Positions 26,342 through 35,979 of a stretch of 64,000 bases of DNA are shown one piece after another (position 1 is the first letter of the stretch; each line of letters begins with the position of its first letter). The DNA is from Clostridiales bacterium (GTDB lineage Bacteria; Bacillota; Clostridia; Saccharofermentanales; Saccharofermentanaceae). Position numbers and translations under genes: made by a program. Below the pieces are notes generated by a model. It searched no databases. It was not told where the DNA came from and saw only the letters and a list, made by a program, of their open reading frames with translations. The stretch is taken from assembly GCA_017509245.1 (NCBI GenBank), contig JAFWQC010000122.1, positions 1-64,000 on the forward strand, read 5' to 3'.

Positions 26342-28153
26342 TCAGCTGCCGCTCTTATAGATAAGGAATTCCCATGGCAGTGAATACTGCTTAAATGGAA
26401 CGTAGTACATCAATACCAGCAGGACAAAGACGATAATTACGGCCTCAAGGGCAATGGACATTACCCTCAACGCCTTGTCATTCCTGTTCTCTTCACTCAT
26501 CTTTATGACGCTGCCGCTCCAGAAGGCCGCCGGAACGAGTACGGGAGCTATATATCTGAAGCTCTGCGTGCAGACAACGGGATTTGTGAAGCAGAATACT
26601 ATCTCCGGGATCACGAGAACTGCCGCCATTATCCAGAGCGCCGTATTTGCGGGATTCGAGAAGATGCTTCGGCCGTTTGCCTTAGCTCTTTTTAATGCGC
26701 CGGTTACCGCGCAGACAACCACGATCAGCACGAAAATGAAAGCTGCGGCGATCATTATCTGTCCAACGCGGATCAGATACGTGTCAAGCGATCTTCTCTC
26801 GTCGAAAAGTCCCGTCTTTATGAGTGCAAGTGGAATATTGTAATCGTTTACCTGTCCGCCTTCCCTTAAGAACGGCAGTCTCAAAAGCTCTTTTGAAGGA
26901 ACGAGGAATCTCTGCCGGAGAGAATACATCCATACATCCTGCATAGCAGAGGAATCTATCTCGTAGACGTAAGTTATGGGCGTTCCGTATAAAATGAGAT
27001 TGCGCAGAGGGAACCACATTCCCAGCGGGAAGACCGTGACTGCAAACAGGGCATACTGCTTTATGAGATCCTTTATCCTGTTCTTTTTCCTGGCGCCCCT
27101 CTCCTTTGACTCCTTCGAAGCTTTCAGGGTTTCAATAAGCTTTGCAAGGAACAGGAAGCCTACAGGGAATGCGATAAAGCCTATTGAAAGCTTTGTCATC
27201 ATGCCGCATCCAATGGCGAGTGCCAGGAAGATTATGGTCGTAAGTTCAGGCTTTGAATACCATTTGAGGGCAACAAAGAATGAAGCAACAAACAACATGA
27301 GCGCAAGGGCATCGTTATTTACCTGGATGGAAAGGAAGATCATCTGAGGGCAAAATACTATCATCGCGAGCGCGAAAACAAGAGCCTTCCCTTTGAGTTC
27401 AAACCACTCCAGTATCTTTAATGCGAACAGGACAAGATAAGATGTCCAGAGCATCGGCAGCATCTTAAGGCCGTTGATGTCGGCACTGAACCTGACAGGA
27501 AGGATGTTCTGGATCCTTAACAGCACGGCGCTGACAAGATAATGAAGCGGCGGATGGTAGAACATTCCGTAATCCCTTACATCTCCGTCCGGAAGCGCGA
27601 AATGACTGCTGATAAACAATATATAATCGTCGTGGAAACAGTCGCCGCCGCCCTCAAAATTCGAGACATCGTGCTGGTAGAAATTAAGAGGTGTAAACAG
27701 GACCATCACGGCACGCATGACAAAACCTGCGCAAAGAACGGCAACAACGGTATCCTTAGCGGTCAGTTTGTGTTCTAAAAGAAGCACGGCAACGGATACA
27801 ATGACCGTTCCGAGGCCGCCCCACATCATGACCATTTCCATCGCATTAAGGCAGAGCAGGGTCTGTCTGCCGACAGCGTTGAAGGTAAAGCGCAATATCA
27901 GAAAATAAAGCCCGAATGCCGGGAACGCCGATAAGAGCGACAGGTACTTTTTCGCTGAATTATTAAAGACATTTGCAACGTAAAAGATACAGCAGGCAGT
28001 ATATACAGCCATAAGAACGGATGCATGAAGCTCTCTCATGTTAACGGCATTCATGCCTGTCATGAGATACAAAAAGATGACGGCTGCCGTGCAAACGCCA
28101 AAGCCGCAGGCTATTTTCCTGAAATCCATACCTTCCGTTTTACTGCTTACCAT
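26342..28153 (-). CDS. PMT/GT39-like membrane glycosyltransferase (second copy)
   Basis: A 603-residue protein with about 12 membrane helices. An early external loop (about 160-200) contains Asp-rich motifs (NFEGGGDCFHDDY) and is followed by MFYHPPLHY, a pattern typical of the GT-C fold of dolichyl-phosphate-mannose protein mannosyltransferases and ArnT-like enzymes. These use polyprenyl-phosphate sugars outside the membrane. The paralogous gene upstream overlaps it by 7 bases and shares the GQFYHPPFHY-type motif. The start is uncertain: the ATG at 28153 has little ribosome site, while an in-frame ATG at 28129 has GGAAGG very close. The acceptor may be the CAP-domain protein encoded first in the operon (inference). 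Confidence 0.8.
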   Translation of the reverse strand: MVSSKTEGMDFRKIACGFGVCTAAVIFLYLMTGMNAVNMRELHASVLMAVYTACCIFYVANVFNNSAKKYLSLLSAFPAFGLYFLILRFTFNAVGRQTLLCLNAMEMVMMWGGLGTVIVSVAVLLLEHKLTAKDTVVAVLCAGFVMRAVMVLFTPLNFYQHDVSNFEGGGDCFHDDYILFISSHFALPDGDVRDYGMFYHPPLHYLVSAVLLRIQNILPVRFSADINGLKMLPMLWTSYLVLFALKILEWFELKGKALVFALAMIVFCPQMIFLSIQVNNDALALMLFVASFFVALKWYSKPELTTIIFLALAIGCGMMTKLSIGFIAFPVGFLFLAKLIETLKASKESKERGARKKNRIKDLIKQYALFAVTVFPLGMWFPLRNLILYGTPITYVYEIDSSAMQDVWMYSLRQRFLVPSKELLRLPFLREGGQVNDYNIPLALIKTGLFDERRSLDTYLIRVGQIMIAAAFIFVLIVVVCAVTGALKRAKANGRSIFSNPANTALWIMAAVLVIPEIVFCFTNPVVCTQSFRYIAPVLVPAAFWSGSVIKMSEENRNDKALRVMSIALEAVIIVFVLLVLMYYVPFKQYSLPWEFLIYKSGS

Positions 28154-29718
28154 GCCGGATCAACCACCTGAACATCGCCCTTAACATAAGTCCAAAGTAT
28201 CGTATAGAAGAGGATCGCGAGCACAAAGAAAGCCGCGCCGAGGACCCTGCCGAGCTTTTGCGGCAGTTCTTTTCGAAGACCCGGTATCTTAATGCCTCCC
28301 GCTCCGGTATAAAAGATTGTACCGCAAAGGATAAGCGGCGTGCTGTATCTGAAATTCATTGAGCAGATGTGAGGATATTTCAAAGAGAACGATATTACCG
28401 AGATGATGCCGGTAACCGCAAGGATCAGCATGGAGATATCTTCCCACGTATTGCCCCTCTTTTTGATCGTGACGGTCATGTAGATCATCCCGGCAAAAGC
28501 GGCAATGATCATGACAAGGAAGACCAGGAGCAGCACATAACCTGCCATGCTCATTGTCAGGTCATCCCTGTAATTCTCCTCTCCGAAGAGTGCCGTCTTG
28601 ACCATCGTTATGAAGATGTTGTAGTCCTGCTCGCCGTCTGAGCCGAGATTGATGTAATAGTCCTCAATCGGGAATCCGTAGAAACCGAAAAGCCTCTGAA
28701 CGGGTGTAAACCTGCTGATATCCTGATAGGTGTTGTCCGATCTTAATACATATCCGAGAGGCACGCCGAATTTCAGGTAATTCCTTACTTCATACCAGAG
28801 TCCCAAAGGCGCGCATGTCACTCCAAAGGCCGCAAGCTGCAGGAATCCCCTGAAGCCGGCCTTTTTATCTGTTTTATTCTTCAGTTCCTTTATGAGCCTT
28901 ACCACGAAGATCGCTCCCAAAGGGAATGCGATCATGCCGACGGAGAGCTTCGTCATCATTCCGAAGCCGATCGCCAATGCTGAGATCATGATGTCTTTCC
29001 AGGAACCTTCCTTAAACCATCTGATACCGAAATAGAATCCCGCGAAATACAAAAAGACCGACAGGATATCGTTATTGATCGAGCCCGACAGGAGCGTGAA
29101 TACAGGGAAAGCGGAAATAATCAAAGCTGCGGTCACATGGTCTTCCTTCTTTATTCCGAGCAGCTTTACAGTCTTGTAGAGCATTAACAGTGCAAACTGC
29201 GACCAGAGCAGGGACAGCGCCTGGAGGCTCTCATAGTTATGCGTTCCTTTGGGAAGGAATAACTCATAAACTTTAAGAAATACCGCGCAGACGAAATAGT
29301 GGAACGGCGGATGGTAGAACTGCCCGAACTGACTTACGTCAAAGTCAGGCACCGTGAACCTGTCGCGCATGAAAAGGATATATCCCGAATGGAAGATGTT
29401 ATATTCACCCTCACGGAATACCCCGATGTCATTCTGTCTTACATCGATGCCCGTATATAGCACATATCCGAGTCTTAATACGAAGCCGGCCGCGAAAATA
29501 AGCACCACAAGCGATTCGTCTGTCAGCTTTTTCGCGTTCCTGAGATAAATTCCGTATCCGGCGATCAAAAGATAACCTGAGACCATAATGCAGCAGACAG
29601 CGATATTATTCCCGATCTGCATCCCTGTGGTGATAAGAACAACCAGAACAAGAAGCACCGTAATCAAAAACGGATGCTTTGCCAAAACTCCGGTAACTTT
29701 ATCATTCCTGAGACTCAA
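28147..29718 (-). CDS. PMT/GT39-like membrane glycosyltransferase (first copy)
   Basis: A 523-residue polytopic GT-C-type enzyme similar to its downstream neighbour, with the acidic first loop (GIDVRQNDIGVFREGE) and FGQFYHPPFHYFV. It starts at TTG 29718, which overlaps the stop of the CAP gene (TTGA), with GAGG 10 bases upstream. An in-frame ATG is not available nearby, so TTG initiation with translational coupling is likely. Members transfer a sugar from a lipid carrier to protein, glycan or lipid. The adjacent paralogous pair suggests two successive sugars or two acceptors, but which is unknown. Confidence 0.82.
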   Translation of the reverse strand: MSLRNDKVTGVLAKHPFLITVLLVLVVLITTGMQIGNNIAVCCIMVSGYLLIAGYGIYLRNAKKLTDESLVVLIFAAGFVLRLGYVLYTGIDVRQNDIGVFREGEYNIFHSGYILFMRDRFTVPDFDVSQFGQFYHPPFHYFVCAVFLKVYELFLPKGTHNYESLQALSLLWSQFALLMLYKTVKLLGIKKEDHVTAALIISAFPVFTLLSGSINNDILSVFLYFAGFYFGIRWFKEGSWKDIMISALAIGFGMMTKLSVGMIAFPLGAIFVVRLIKELKNKTDKKAGFRGFLQLAAFGVTCAPLGLWYEVRNYLKFGVPLGYVLRSDNTYQDISRFTPVQRLFGFYGFPIEDYYINLGSDGEQDYNIFITMVKTALFGEENYRDDLTMSMAGYVLLLVFLVMIIAAFAGMIYMTVTIKKRGNTWEDISMLILAVTGIISVISFSLKYPHICSMNFRYSTPLILCGTIFYTGAGGIKIPGLRKELPQKLGRVLGAAFFVLAILFYTILWTYVKGDVQVVDPAW

Positions 29719-31145
29719 TAGCCGAATTCCTCGATCCAGTAATATCTGTATCCGCTGTCCGTTGTAAAGACTGCCGCGCCGAATGTCCTGTAATCAGGAT
29801 TCATCATGTTCTTGTAATGGCCCTCCGACGCGATCCAGGCATTGAAGACCTCCTGTGCGGATGTCTGGCCGTAAGCGATATTCTCGGCATACATCGGGCT
29901 GTTGTCATCCGTGTAACCGTTGACCGTGTACCACGGCTGTCCGTTCGGTCTCTGGTGATTGCTGTTCTGTGAATCGGAGAGAAGCGGAAGCTCTGCAGCT
30001 CTTGCCTTTGCGCAGCTTGCAAGTGTGTCAGACCATGTAAGAGGCGAAAGCCCTGCTTCCGCGCGCTTGGCATTTGTCATATCCAGAAGTTCCTTTGCAT
30101 ATGAGACAGAACCGGAGACGGAAGGAGTATCTCCCGAAGAATCTCCGGAACCGGACTGGCCGGATGAGTCGCCCGACGAAGATCCGCCTCCATCCGTGCT
30201 TCCTTCATCACCAGAACCTGTCCCTGAATCTCCGCTGTTCTCAGGAGCCGTCTCCGCACCGGCAGCCGCAGCGCTTGATGCGGCATCGGCAGAACCCGCG
30301 GGAGCATAACCGGTATTGTCGGCGATCTCCACATCAGGATTCTCTTCGATAAAGACTTCTCTGGGAGTCAGATAACTCAATACATAATATTCGGCATTCA
30401 TGTAGATGATCTTGAACCAGTTGCCGCCCTTTGCAACGACTATTACTCTTTCACCTTCCTGAAGGTCAACGTAATTGCCGCTGCTCATGACGTCAGGAAG
30501 ACTGAATGCCCTGGTATTCATTGAGACAACATATTCGATATCATCGGCAGCACTCGGGGTAAAGAATCTGATCCCCTGTGTATCCTCGGGCTCCGTGTGT
30601 TCATCAGAGGCATCCGCGGGCGCTTCCGTCTTTACGATGTCGGCACTCTTGACGAAATATCTCTCGCCGCCGAACTTTACTGCAGCCCATCCGTTCCTGC
30701 TGAAACCCATGACCTCAAAGACTGTCGTACCGTCAAATGAAGGCCTTGAACCGTCAGTATCCTTAGGCTCGGCATAGAGAATGAGCCTGCCGTCGTCAGA
30801 CTTGTATTTATAGTAATTGTCACCGGCTTTGGCTGTCGTGAAGACCAGGATGTCATCATGAATACTGATACTTTCGGAGACAGGATCCGCATCACCCTGC
30901 AGCTCATCAGATGTCTCGTCCGTCCCGTCATCCGGGCGGGTCTCTCTTACTTCAACTTCGATAAGCACAGTGCCGTCGGTATTCTCGTCCGATGTGCCGA
31001 TGCCCTCTAAAGCCTGACCCGATTTAATGTAACCCGTGATCTTATATATCGTGAAAGCGCTGAGGCAGAGCAAAATAACCAGGATCCCTGCGATCAGGAA
31101 TTCGTATTTGGCCTTAAAATCTGTATTGTTCCTGTTCTCGGTCAT
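29715..31145 (-). CDS. Membrane-anchored CAP (SCP/PR-1) domain protein
   Basis: A 476-residue protein. An uncleaved N-terminal membrane helix lies at about 14-34. Two SH3-like segments are visible (around 95-170 and 195-265; FFTPS, YVVSMNTRAFSLPD, GNWFKI). A linker rich in Ser, Gly, Thr and Asp follows at about 285-350. The C-terminal CAP domain covers about 350-476 (NAKRAEAGLSPL, AENIAYG, GHYKNMMNPDY, FTTDSGYRYYW), close to the SpoIV-linked YkwD branch of bacteria. CAP proteins are secreted or surface proteins with few known activities. It starts an operon with two PMT-like glycosyltransferases, for which the Ser/Thr-rich linker is a natural candidate acceptor (inference). Confidence 0.88.
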   Translation of the reverse strand: MTENRNNTDFKAKYEFLIAGILVILLCLSAFTIYKITGYIKSGQALEGIGTSDENTDGTVLIEVEVRETRPDDGTDETSDELQGDADPVSESISIHDDILVFTTAKAGDNYYKYKSDDGRLILYAEPKDTDGSRPSFDGTTVFEVMGFSRNGWAAVKFGGERYFVKSADIVKTEAPADASDEHTEPEDTQGIRFFTPSAADDIEYVVSMNTRAFSLPDVMSSGNYVDLQEGERVIVVAKGGNWFKIIYMNAEYYVLSYLTPREVFIEENPDVEIADNTGYAPAGSADAASSAAAAGAETAPENSGDSGTGSGDEGSTDGGGSSSGDSSGQSGSGDSSGDTPSVSGSVSYAKELLDMTNAKRAEAGLSPLTWSDTLASCAKARAAELPLLSDSQNSNHQRPNGQPWYTVNGYTDDNSPMYAENIAYGQTSAQEVFNAWIASEGHYKNMMNPDYRTFGAAVFTTDSGYRYYWIEEFGY

Positions 31146-31315
31146 TACAACCTGCTTCTTTCGGGCCTTCTTCCAGACCTTTTCAGAGTCTGCCCTTCTT
31201 GAAGAATGCCCTCTCCTCTTAAATAATATTAATATTACACGGGTTTGTTTTCAAGCGCCGCAGGTTCCGGCACATCAGGAGAGCCCTTGCAGGGCGAGCC
31301 TTATCGCGCGTTGTA

Positions 31316-31324
31316 TGTTATACT
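31316..31324 (+). promoter_or_regulatory. Extended -10 promoter for the 31358 gene
   Basis: TGTTATACT (TGn plus TATACT) lies 34 bases before the ATG. No standard -35 is seen at 17 bases. Confidence 0.5.
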
Positions 31325-31357
31325 TTTTTTACATTTGAGCAAATGGAGGGATCTCAT

Positions 31358-32887
31358 ATGGATAAGAAGAAGTCGCTTATCATCGGTGTCTCTGTAGGAG
31401 GAGCACTTCTGCTCGCTCTTATCGTTGTTTCCGTAGTGCTTGCCAACAGACCGTCCGCCCTGATCGCAAGGGCAACTGCCAATACACTGGCAGATGCCGA
31501 GAGATTTGAGGCTGTGCGCGTCGCTGAAGATGTTGCCAACGGCGGATCGGTAGCCATCTCTGCAAATCTCGATAAGTATGCAAAAGACGACCTGGTAGTC
31601 CAGGCAAAATACTATTCTGATGCGCAGAAGTTAAAAGGTGCATTTGAGATGAGTCTGTTAGAGGATGACGATGTCGTTCTCAGGCCGAGACTTCTCTACA
31701 ATCAGGACAGCATCGCATTCTCCTGCCCCGAGATCCTTGACGAGGTCTACGGCATTAATATCAAGCACCTGGAAAAGAATCTCGAAGGTTCGATTTTCGA
31801 TCCCGACGAAGAGACAGACTATTCCCTGACCGAAGAGCAGTTCGATTACTTCCTGAACCTTAAGAACACGTTGAAGAAGGATTCCAGCCTTCAGTACGAT
31901 ATCGAAAAGGTTTCTTCAAGATACACCAGGCTCGCCACGGAAAAGCTCATCAAGTATTCCGATGTCAAAAGATCGGGCAAGACTATAACAGTTGGCGGCG
32001 AGAAGATCCCCTGCACGCTCATCACGATCTCCGTTGACGAGGACAGCATCGCGCTCATCGCAGAGGATCTCATCGACTATGCAAACGATGACGAGGAATT
32101 AGAGGATCTGCTCTACCGCTTCGCATCCAACGCTTCTGTTTACGATGATCCCGATGAGATGGTCGATGAATTCTATGATAATCTCGATGAGATCGAAGAT
32201 AAACTCGATGATCTTGAAGATATTGAGATCACTCTCGAATTCTATATCACCAAGTCAGGCAGAAGACTTGCCCAGCTTGACGGCGAGATCGAGATCGACG
32301 ATGAGGGCTGTGATTTCTCCCTCGTGATCGGCAGAAATATCACCAAGTCCAAGGAGATCAGCTTCACATACGAGGAGAAGGGCTCCAAGGAAGGTTATGC
32401 CCTGACCTATTCCGTAAAGGAAAACAGCTCCCGTCTCTATGAGGCCGAGATCAAGATAGAGGAGAGCAACGTCCGCCGCAACTACTACGATTACGACTGG
32501 GATTACGGCTGGGACGACTGGTCAGATCCGGGTTACGACGAGAAGCTTGAGACTGAGACAACGACCATCAAGATCGAATGGGACAAAAAGGACGGGGATC
32601 TCACCATAAAGTACAAGGGTGATTGGTATGACTACGTCATTAAGGGCAACCTCCTCAAAAAGGGTGATAAGTATACCTTCGTTCTTACAAATATCAAGTC
32701 GGACGGCACACCTGTCTCGAGCGTCAAGTCGCTTGGGCTTACGGTTACTATCGACAGACACGATCCCGCACCTAACGTTCCGGGCCGTTATACCGATATC
32801 ACAAAGATGAGCGAGCGTGATTTCAAGCACTTCACGAAAGACCTCGAAGAGGGTTTTGAAGACATCTGGAAAGAGTATTTCCGTTAA
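31358..32887 (+). CDS. Membrane-anchored extracytoplasmic protein, unknown function
   Basis: A 509-residue protein starting MDKKKSL with one N-terminal membrane helix (about 7-29) and a large, acidic external part, very rich in Asp and Glu. There is no cysteine lipobox. A Tyr/Asp/Trp cluster (NYYDYDWDYGWDDW) is at about 376-389. The start was moved from an in-frame ATG at 31343 to 31358 because GGAGGG (31345-31350) sits 7 bases before it and overlaps the earlier ATG. The organisation resembles lipoprotein-like envelope proteins of Clostridia, but I recognise no domain. A terminator follows at 32941. The gene is single, between divergent neighbours. Confidence 0.75.
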   Translation: MDKKKSLIIGVSVGGALLLALIVVSVVLANRPSALIARATANTLADAERFEAVRVAEDVANGGSVAISANLDKYAKDDLVVQAKYYSDAQKLKGAFEMSLLEDDDVVLRPRLLYNQDSIAFSCPEILDEVYGINIKHLEKNLEGSIFDPDEETDYSLTEEQFDYFLNLKNTLKKDSSLQYDIEKVSSRYTRLATEKLIKYSDVKRSGKTITVGGEKIPCTLITISVDEDSIALIAEDLIDYANDDEELEDLLYRFASNASVYDDPDEMVDEFYDNLDEIEDKLDDLEDIEITLEFYITKSGRRLAQLDGEIEIDDEGCDFSLVIGRNITKSKEISFTYEEKGSKEGYALTYSVKENSSRLYEAEIKIEESNVRRNYYDYDWDYGWDDWSDPGYDEKLETETTTIKIEWDKKDGDLTIKYKGDWYDYVIKGNLLKKGDKYTFVLTNIKSDGTPVSSVKSLGLTVTIDRHDPAPNVPGRYTDITKMSERDFKHFTKDLEEGFEDIWKEYFR

Positions 32888-32940
32888 GTTTTGCCCGCGC
32901 GAAAACAGGATAAACGGCAAAAATTAAATTTTATTTAAAT

Positions 32941-32976
32941 AAAGTCCCGCCCTTTAAATTGGCGGGGCTTTGTTTT
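32941..32976 (+). terminator. Rho-independent terminator after the 31358 gene
   Basis: An 11-bp stem, AAAGTCCCGCC/GGCGGGGCTTT with one T-G pair, and a TGTTTT tail. Confidence 0.85.
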
Positions 32977-33044
32977 ATACTTGGAAAGTTAGCGTGTAGA
33001 TTTCTTATCTATTTCCTACAATTCTAGTCAGAAGAGGTGTGCAA

Positions 33045-34172
33045 ATGAAGAAAGTTCTGGTATGCAAGGAAAGTCTGCCTGCCGAGACCCGAGTTGCCCT
33101 TATCCCCGACGACATCAAGAAGCTCACAGGCATGGGCTTTGAGTTTACGGTCGTAAGCGGAGCAGGTCTCAAGAGCGGCTTTAAAGATGCGGATTACGAA
33201 CAAGCAGGCGCTAAGATCGTTAGTACTGAGAAAGACGGTCTTGCGGACGCCGAGATTGTTGTCAGGATCCTCAAGCCTGATTCAGCTGACGGCATGAACC
33301 CCGATACGGTTCACATCAGCTTCTTAGATCCCTTTAACGAGAAGGATCTCCTCAATGGATTCGCTAAAAACAACATTCAGGCTGTTTCCCTCGAGATGAT
33401 CCCCAGAACGACACTCGCCCAGAAGATGGACGTACAGTCTTCACAGACATCTCTTGCAGGCTATGTTGCAGTACTCAACGCTGCGGCACATATGCCCAAG
33501 ATCCTCCCGATGATGGTTACGCCTGCAGGAACGATCAATCCTGCAAGAGTATTCGTTATCGGCGTAGGCGTTGCAGGCCTTCAGGCTATCGCAACCGCAA
33601 AGAGACTCGGCGCACGTGTTGACGCATTCGATACAAGACCGGTCGTAGAAGAGCAGGTCAAGTCCCTTGGCGCAAACTTCGTCAAGATCGACCTGGGCGA
33701 GATGGGCCAGACAGCTCAGGGCTACGCAAAAGAATTAACTCCCGAGCAGATCGCAAAGCAGCAGGAAGCTCAGGCTAAGGTCTGCGAGAAGGCTAATATC
33801 GTTATCACGACAGCCAAGGTCTTCGGCCGCAAGGCTCCCGTCCTCATCAAGAAGGATGTTATCGAGAGAATGCAGCCCGGTTCTATAATCGTAGATATGG
33901 CGGTTTCTACAGGCGGTAACGTCGAAGGTTCCGATCCCGCAAAGGAAGTTGTCACAGACAACGGCGTAATCATTATGCCCGGTGACGAACTCCAGCGTCA
34001 GGTACCCTGGGATGCATCCAAGATGCTCTCCGGCAACATCTCTGCTTTCCTTACCCACTTCTACAACAAGGAGACAAAGGAATTCGAGGTCAAGTTGTCC
34101 GATGAGATCATGAAGGGCTGCCTCCTCACACAGGGCGGCGCCATCATCCACGAGAGATTTAAGGAGGCTTAA
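33045..34172 (+). CDS. pntAA: NAD(P) transhydrogenase subunit alpha part 1
   Basis: A 375-residue soluble NAD(H)-binding subunit (domain I). The alanine-dehydrogenase-like N-terminal half begins CKESLPAETRVAL. The Rossmann motif GVGVAGLQA is near 173-181, followed by an acidic DTRP. Length matches the split-subunit form of bacteria such as Rhodospirillum. The start is at ATG 33045, not GTG 33039, because GAAGAGG lies 7 bases upstream of the ATG and one base from the GTG. It forms the transhydrogenase with pntAB and pntB: a proton-translocating enzyme exchanging hydride between NADH and NADPH. The gene is 6 bases from pntAB. Confidence 0.96.
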   Translation: MKKVLVCKESLPAETRVALIPDDIKKLTGMGFEFTVVSGAGLKSGFKDADYEQAGAKIVSTEKDGLADAEIVVRILKPDSADGMNPDTVHISFLDPFNEKDLLNGFAKNNIQAVSLEMIPRTTLAQKMDVQSSQTSLAGYVAVLNAAAHMPKILPMMVTPAGTINPARVFVIGVGVAGLQAIATAKRLGARVDAFDTRPVVEEQVKSLGANFVKIDLGEMGQTAQGYAKELTPEQIAKQQEAQAKVCEKANIVITTAKVFGRKAPVLIKKDVIERMQPGSIIVDMAVSTGGNVEGSDPAKEVVTDNGVIIMPGDELQRQVPWDASKMLSGNISAFLTHFYNKETKEFEVKLSDEIMKGCLLTQGGAIIHERFKEA

Positions 34173-34178
34173 TACATT

Positions 34179-34487
34179 ATGGAAATGGATACAATTATGC
34201 TCTTGATCTTCGTATTCATAATCGCGGCATATTTAGGTGTCGAGCTTATCTCGAAGGTCCCTTCACAGCTTCATACCCCTCTCATGAGCGGTACGAACGC
34301 AATCTCCGGCATCACGATCGTCGGTGCCATCGCTGCTACGGCTCTTAATGCTTCAGGCAACAAAGTCCTCGGCATCGTCCTCGGAGCTATCGCTATCTTC
34401 TTTGCAACTGTTAACGTTATCGGCGGTTATTTCGTAACCGACAGAATGCTCGCAATGTTCAAGAAGAAGGAGGCACCTAAGAAATGA
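34179..34487 (+). CDS. pntAB: NAD(P) transhydrogenase subunit alpha part 2
   Basis: A 102-residue hydrophobic protein with three to four membrane helices and the domain II signature ELISKVPSQLHTPLMSGTNA (about 22-41), followed by SGITIVGA. It supplies part of the membrane proton channel. AAGGAGG at the end of pntAA serves as the ribosome site 11 bases upstream. The stop overlaps pntB by 4 bases (ATGA). Length agrees with split bacterial pntAB. Confidence 0.95.
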   Translation: MEMDTIMLLIFVFIIAAYLGVELISKVPSQLHTPLMSGTNAISGITIVGAIAATALNASGNKVLGIVLGAIAIFFATVNVIGGYFVTDRMLAMFKKKEAPKK

Positions 34488-35875
34488 GTGATTATATTTG
34501 CATAGTACTCTACATGATTTCTTGTGTCCTCTTCATCATGGGCATCAAGAAACTCGGAAAAGCAGATACCGCACGTAAAGGTAACCTTTATTCTTCCGTC
34601 GGTATGCTTATCGCAGTTATTTCCGTCCTTATCTCACAGGACGTCATCGACGGCGGATGGCTCAGCTATCTCCTTATCGTCGTTGCTATCGCAGGCGGAA
34701 GCGTCGTAGGCTTCATCTGGTCCAAGAAGGTCGAGATGACAGGAATGCCACAGCTCGTTGCACTCTTTAACGGCTTCGGCGGACTTTCCTCAATGCTCGT
34801 CGCTATCTCCCAGTACACAGCCGACATAACTAGTGATGCTTTCTCTGCACTTACACTTGGTCTTACGATCCTCATCGGTGCCGTAGCCTTCACAGGTTCA
34901 CTCATCGCATGGGGTAAGCTTGCGGGACTTAAGATGTTCAAGAAGAATATCTCTATCCCCGGCAAGAACTTCATCAACGCAGGCATTCTTGTTATTGCAG
35001 CTCTCGGAATCATCTTCATCTGCATCTCTCCTGACTCAGGTCTCGGACTTGCAGGCGTCATCATCACAACAGTAGCTTCATTGATCTTAGGCGTTACGCT
35101 CGTTATCACTATCGGCGGCGGCGATATGCCTGTTATCATCTCTTTCCTCAACGCTCTCTCCGGTCTTGCCGCAGCATTTGCAGGATTCCCTATCGGCAAC
35201 ACGGTCCTCATCGTATCCGGCTGTCTCGTAGGTGCTTCCGGTGTCATCCTTACACTCATCATGTGCAAGGCTATGAACAAGACATTTGCTTCTCTCCTCT
35301 TCAAGACAACGAAGAAGAAGTCATCTGCAGCTACAGGCGAGCAGAAGGAACCCAAGTCTATGTCCGTTGAGGACGCATTCCTTATCCTTGAGGCAGCTAA
35401 GAGCGTCGTATTCGTACCAGGTTACGGTATGGCTGTTGCCCAGGCACAGCACGCTGTTAAGGAGCTCTGCGACGTATTGGAAGAGAACGGCTGCGAAGTC
35501 AACTTCGCTATCCACCCCGTTGCAGGACGTATGCCCGGTCACATGAACGTTCTCCTTGCTGAAGCTAATGTTCCTTACGAGCAGCTCAAGACTGCAGACG
35601 AGATGAATCCCCAGATGCCTAACACAGACATCGCTATCGTCATCGGTGCTAACGACGTTGTTAACCCCGCGGCTATCAACGACGAATCATCACCTATCTA
35701 CGGAATGCCTATCGTAAACGCTTACGAGGCACGCACGGTATTCGTTCTCAAGCGTGGTCAGGGTACAGGCTTCTCCGGAATCGAGAACCCGCTCTTTACA
35801 ATGGACAACACGGTAATGATCTACGGCGACGCAAAGCAGACCGTATCACAGCTCGTTGTCGAGTTCGAGAACTAA
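34484..35875 (+). CDS. pntB: NAD(P) transhydrogenase subunit beta
   Basis: A 463-residue subunit. About nine membrane helices (residues 1-265; the proton channel) are followed by the NADP(H)-binding domain III: GYGMAVAQAQHAVKEL near 305, HPVAGRMPGHMNVLLAEA near 341, GANDVVNPAA near 383 and GMPIVNAYEARTVFVLKRG near 408. All conserved binding-site motifs are present. The enzyme balances NADH and NADPH using the proton gradient. A terminator follows at 35901. Confidence 0.96.
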   Translation: MSDYICIVLYMISCVLFIMGIKKLGKADTARKGNLYSSVGMLIAVISVLISQDVIDGGWLSYLLIVVAIAGGSVVGFIWSKKVEMTGMPQLVALFNGFGGLSSMLVAISQYTADITSDAFSALTLGLTILIGAVAFTGSLIAWGKLAGLKMFKKNISIPGKNFINAGILVIAALGIIFICISPDSGLGLAGVIITTVASLILGVTLVITIGGGDMPVIISFLNALSGLAAAFAGFPIGNTVLIVSGCLVGASGVILTLIMCKAMNKTFASLLFKTTKKKSSAATGEQKEPKSMSVEDAFLILEAAKSVVFVPGYGMAVAQAQHAVKELCDVLEENGCEVNFAIHPVAGRMPGHMNVLLAEANVPYEQLKTADEMNPQMPNTDIAIVIGANDVVNPAAINDESSPIYGMPIVNAYEARTVFVLKRGQGTGFSGIENPLFTMDNTVMIYGDAKQTVSQLVVEFEN

Positions 35876-35900
35876 GGTTTATAACAATTTATTTTTGCAA

Positions 35901-35935
35901 AAGGGCTGTCTCAAAATGAGGCAGCTCTTTCATAT
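35901..35935 (+). terminator. Terminator of the pnt operon
   Basis: A 12-bp stem, AAGGGCTGTCTC/GAGGCAGCTCTT with two wobble pairs, followed by a T-rich tail. It resembles the stem at 18144-18173. Confidence 0.75.
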
Positions 35936-35979
35936 TTGGACAGGAAGAGCAACAGAATTGAAGGTCATGCTGAACGCAC

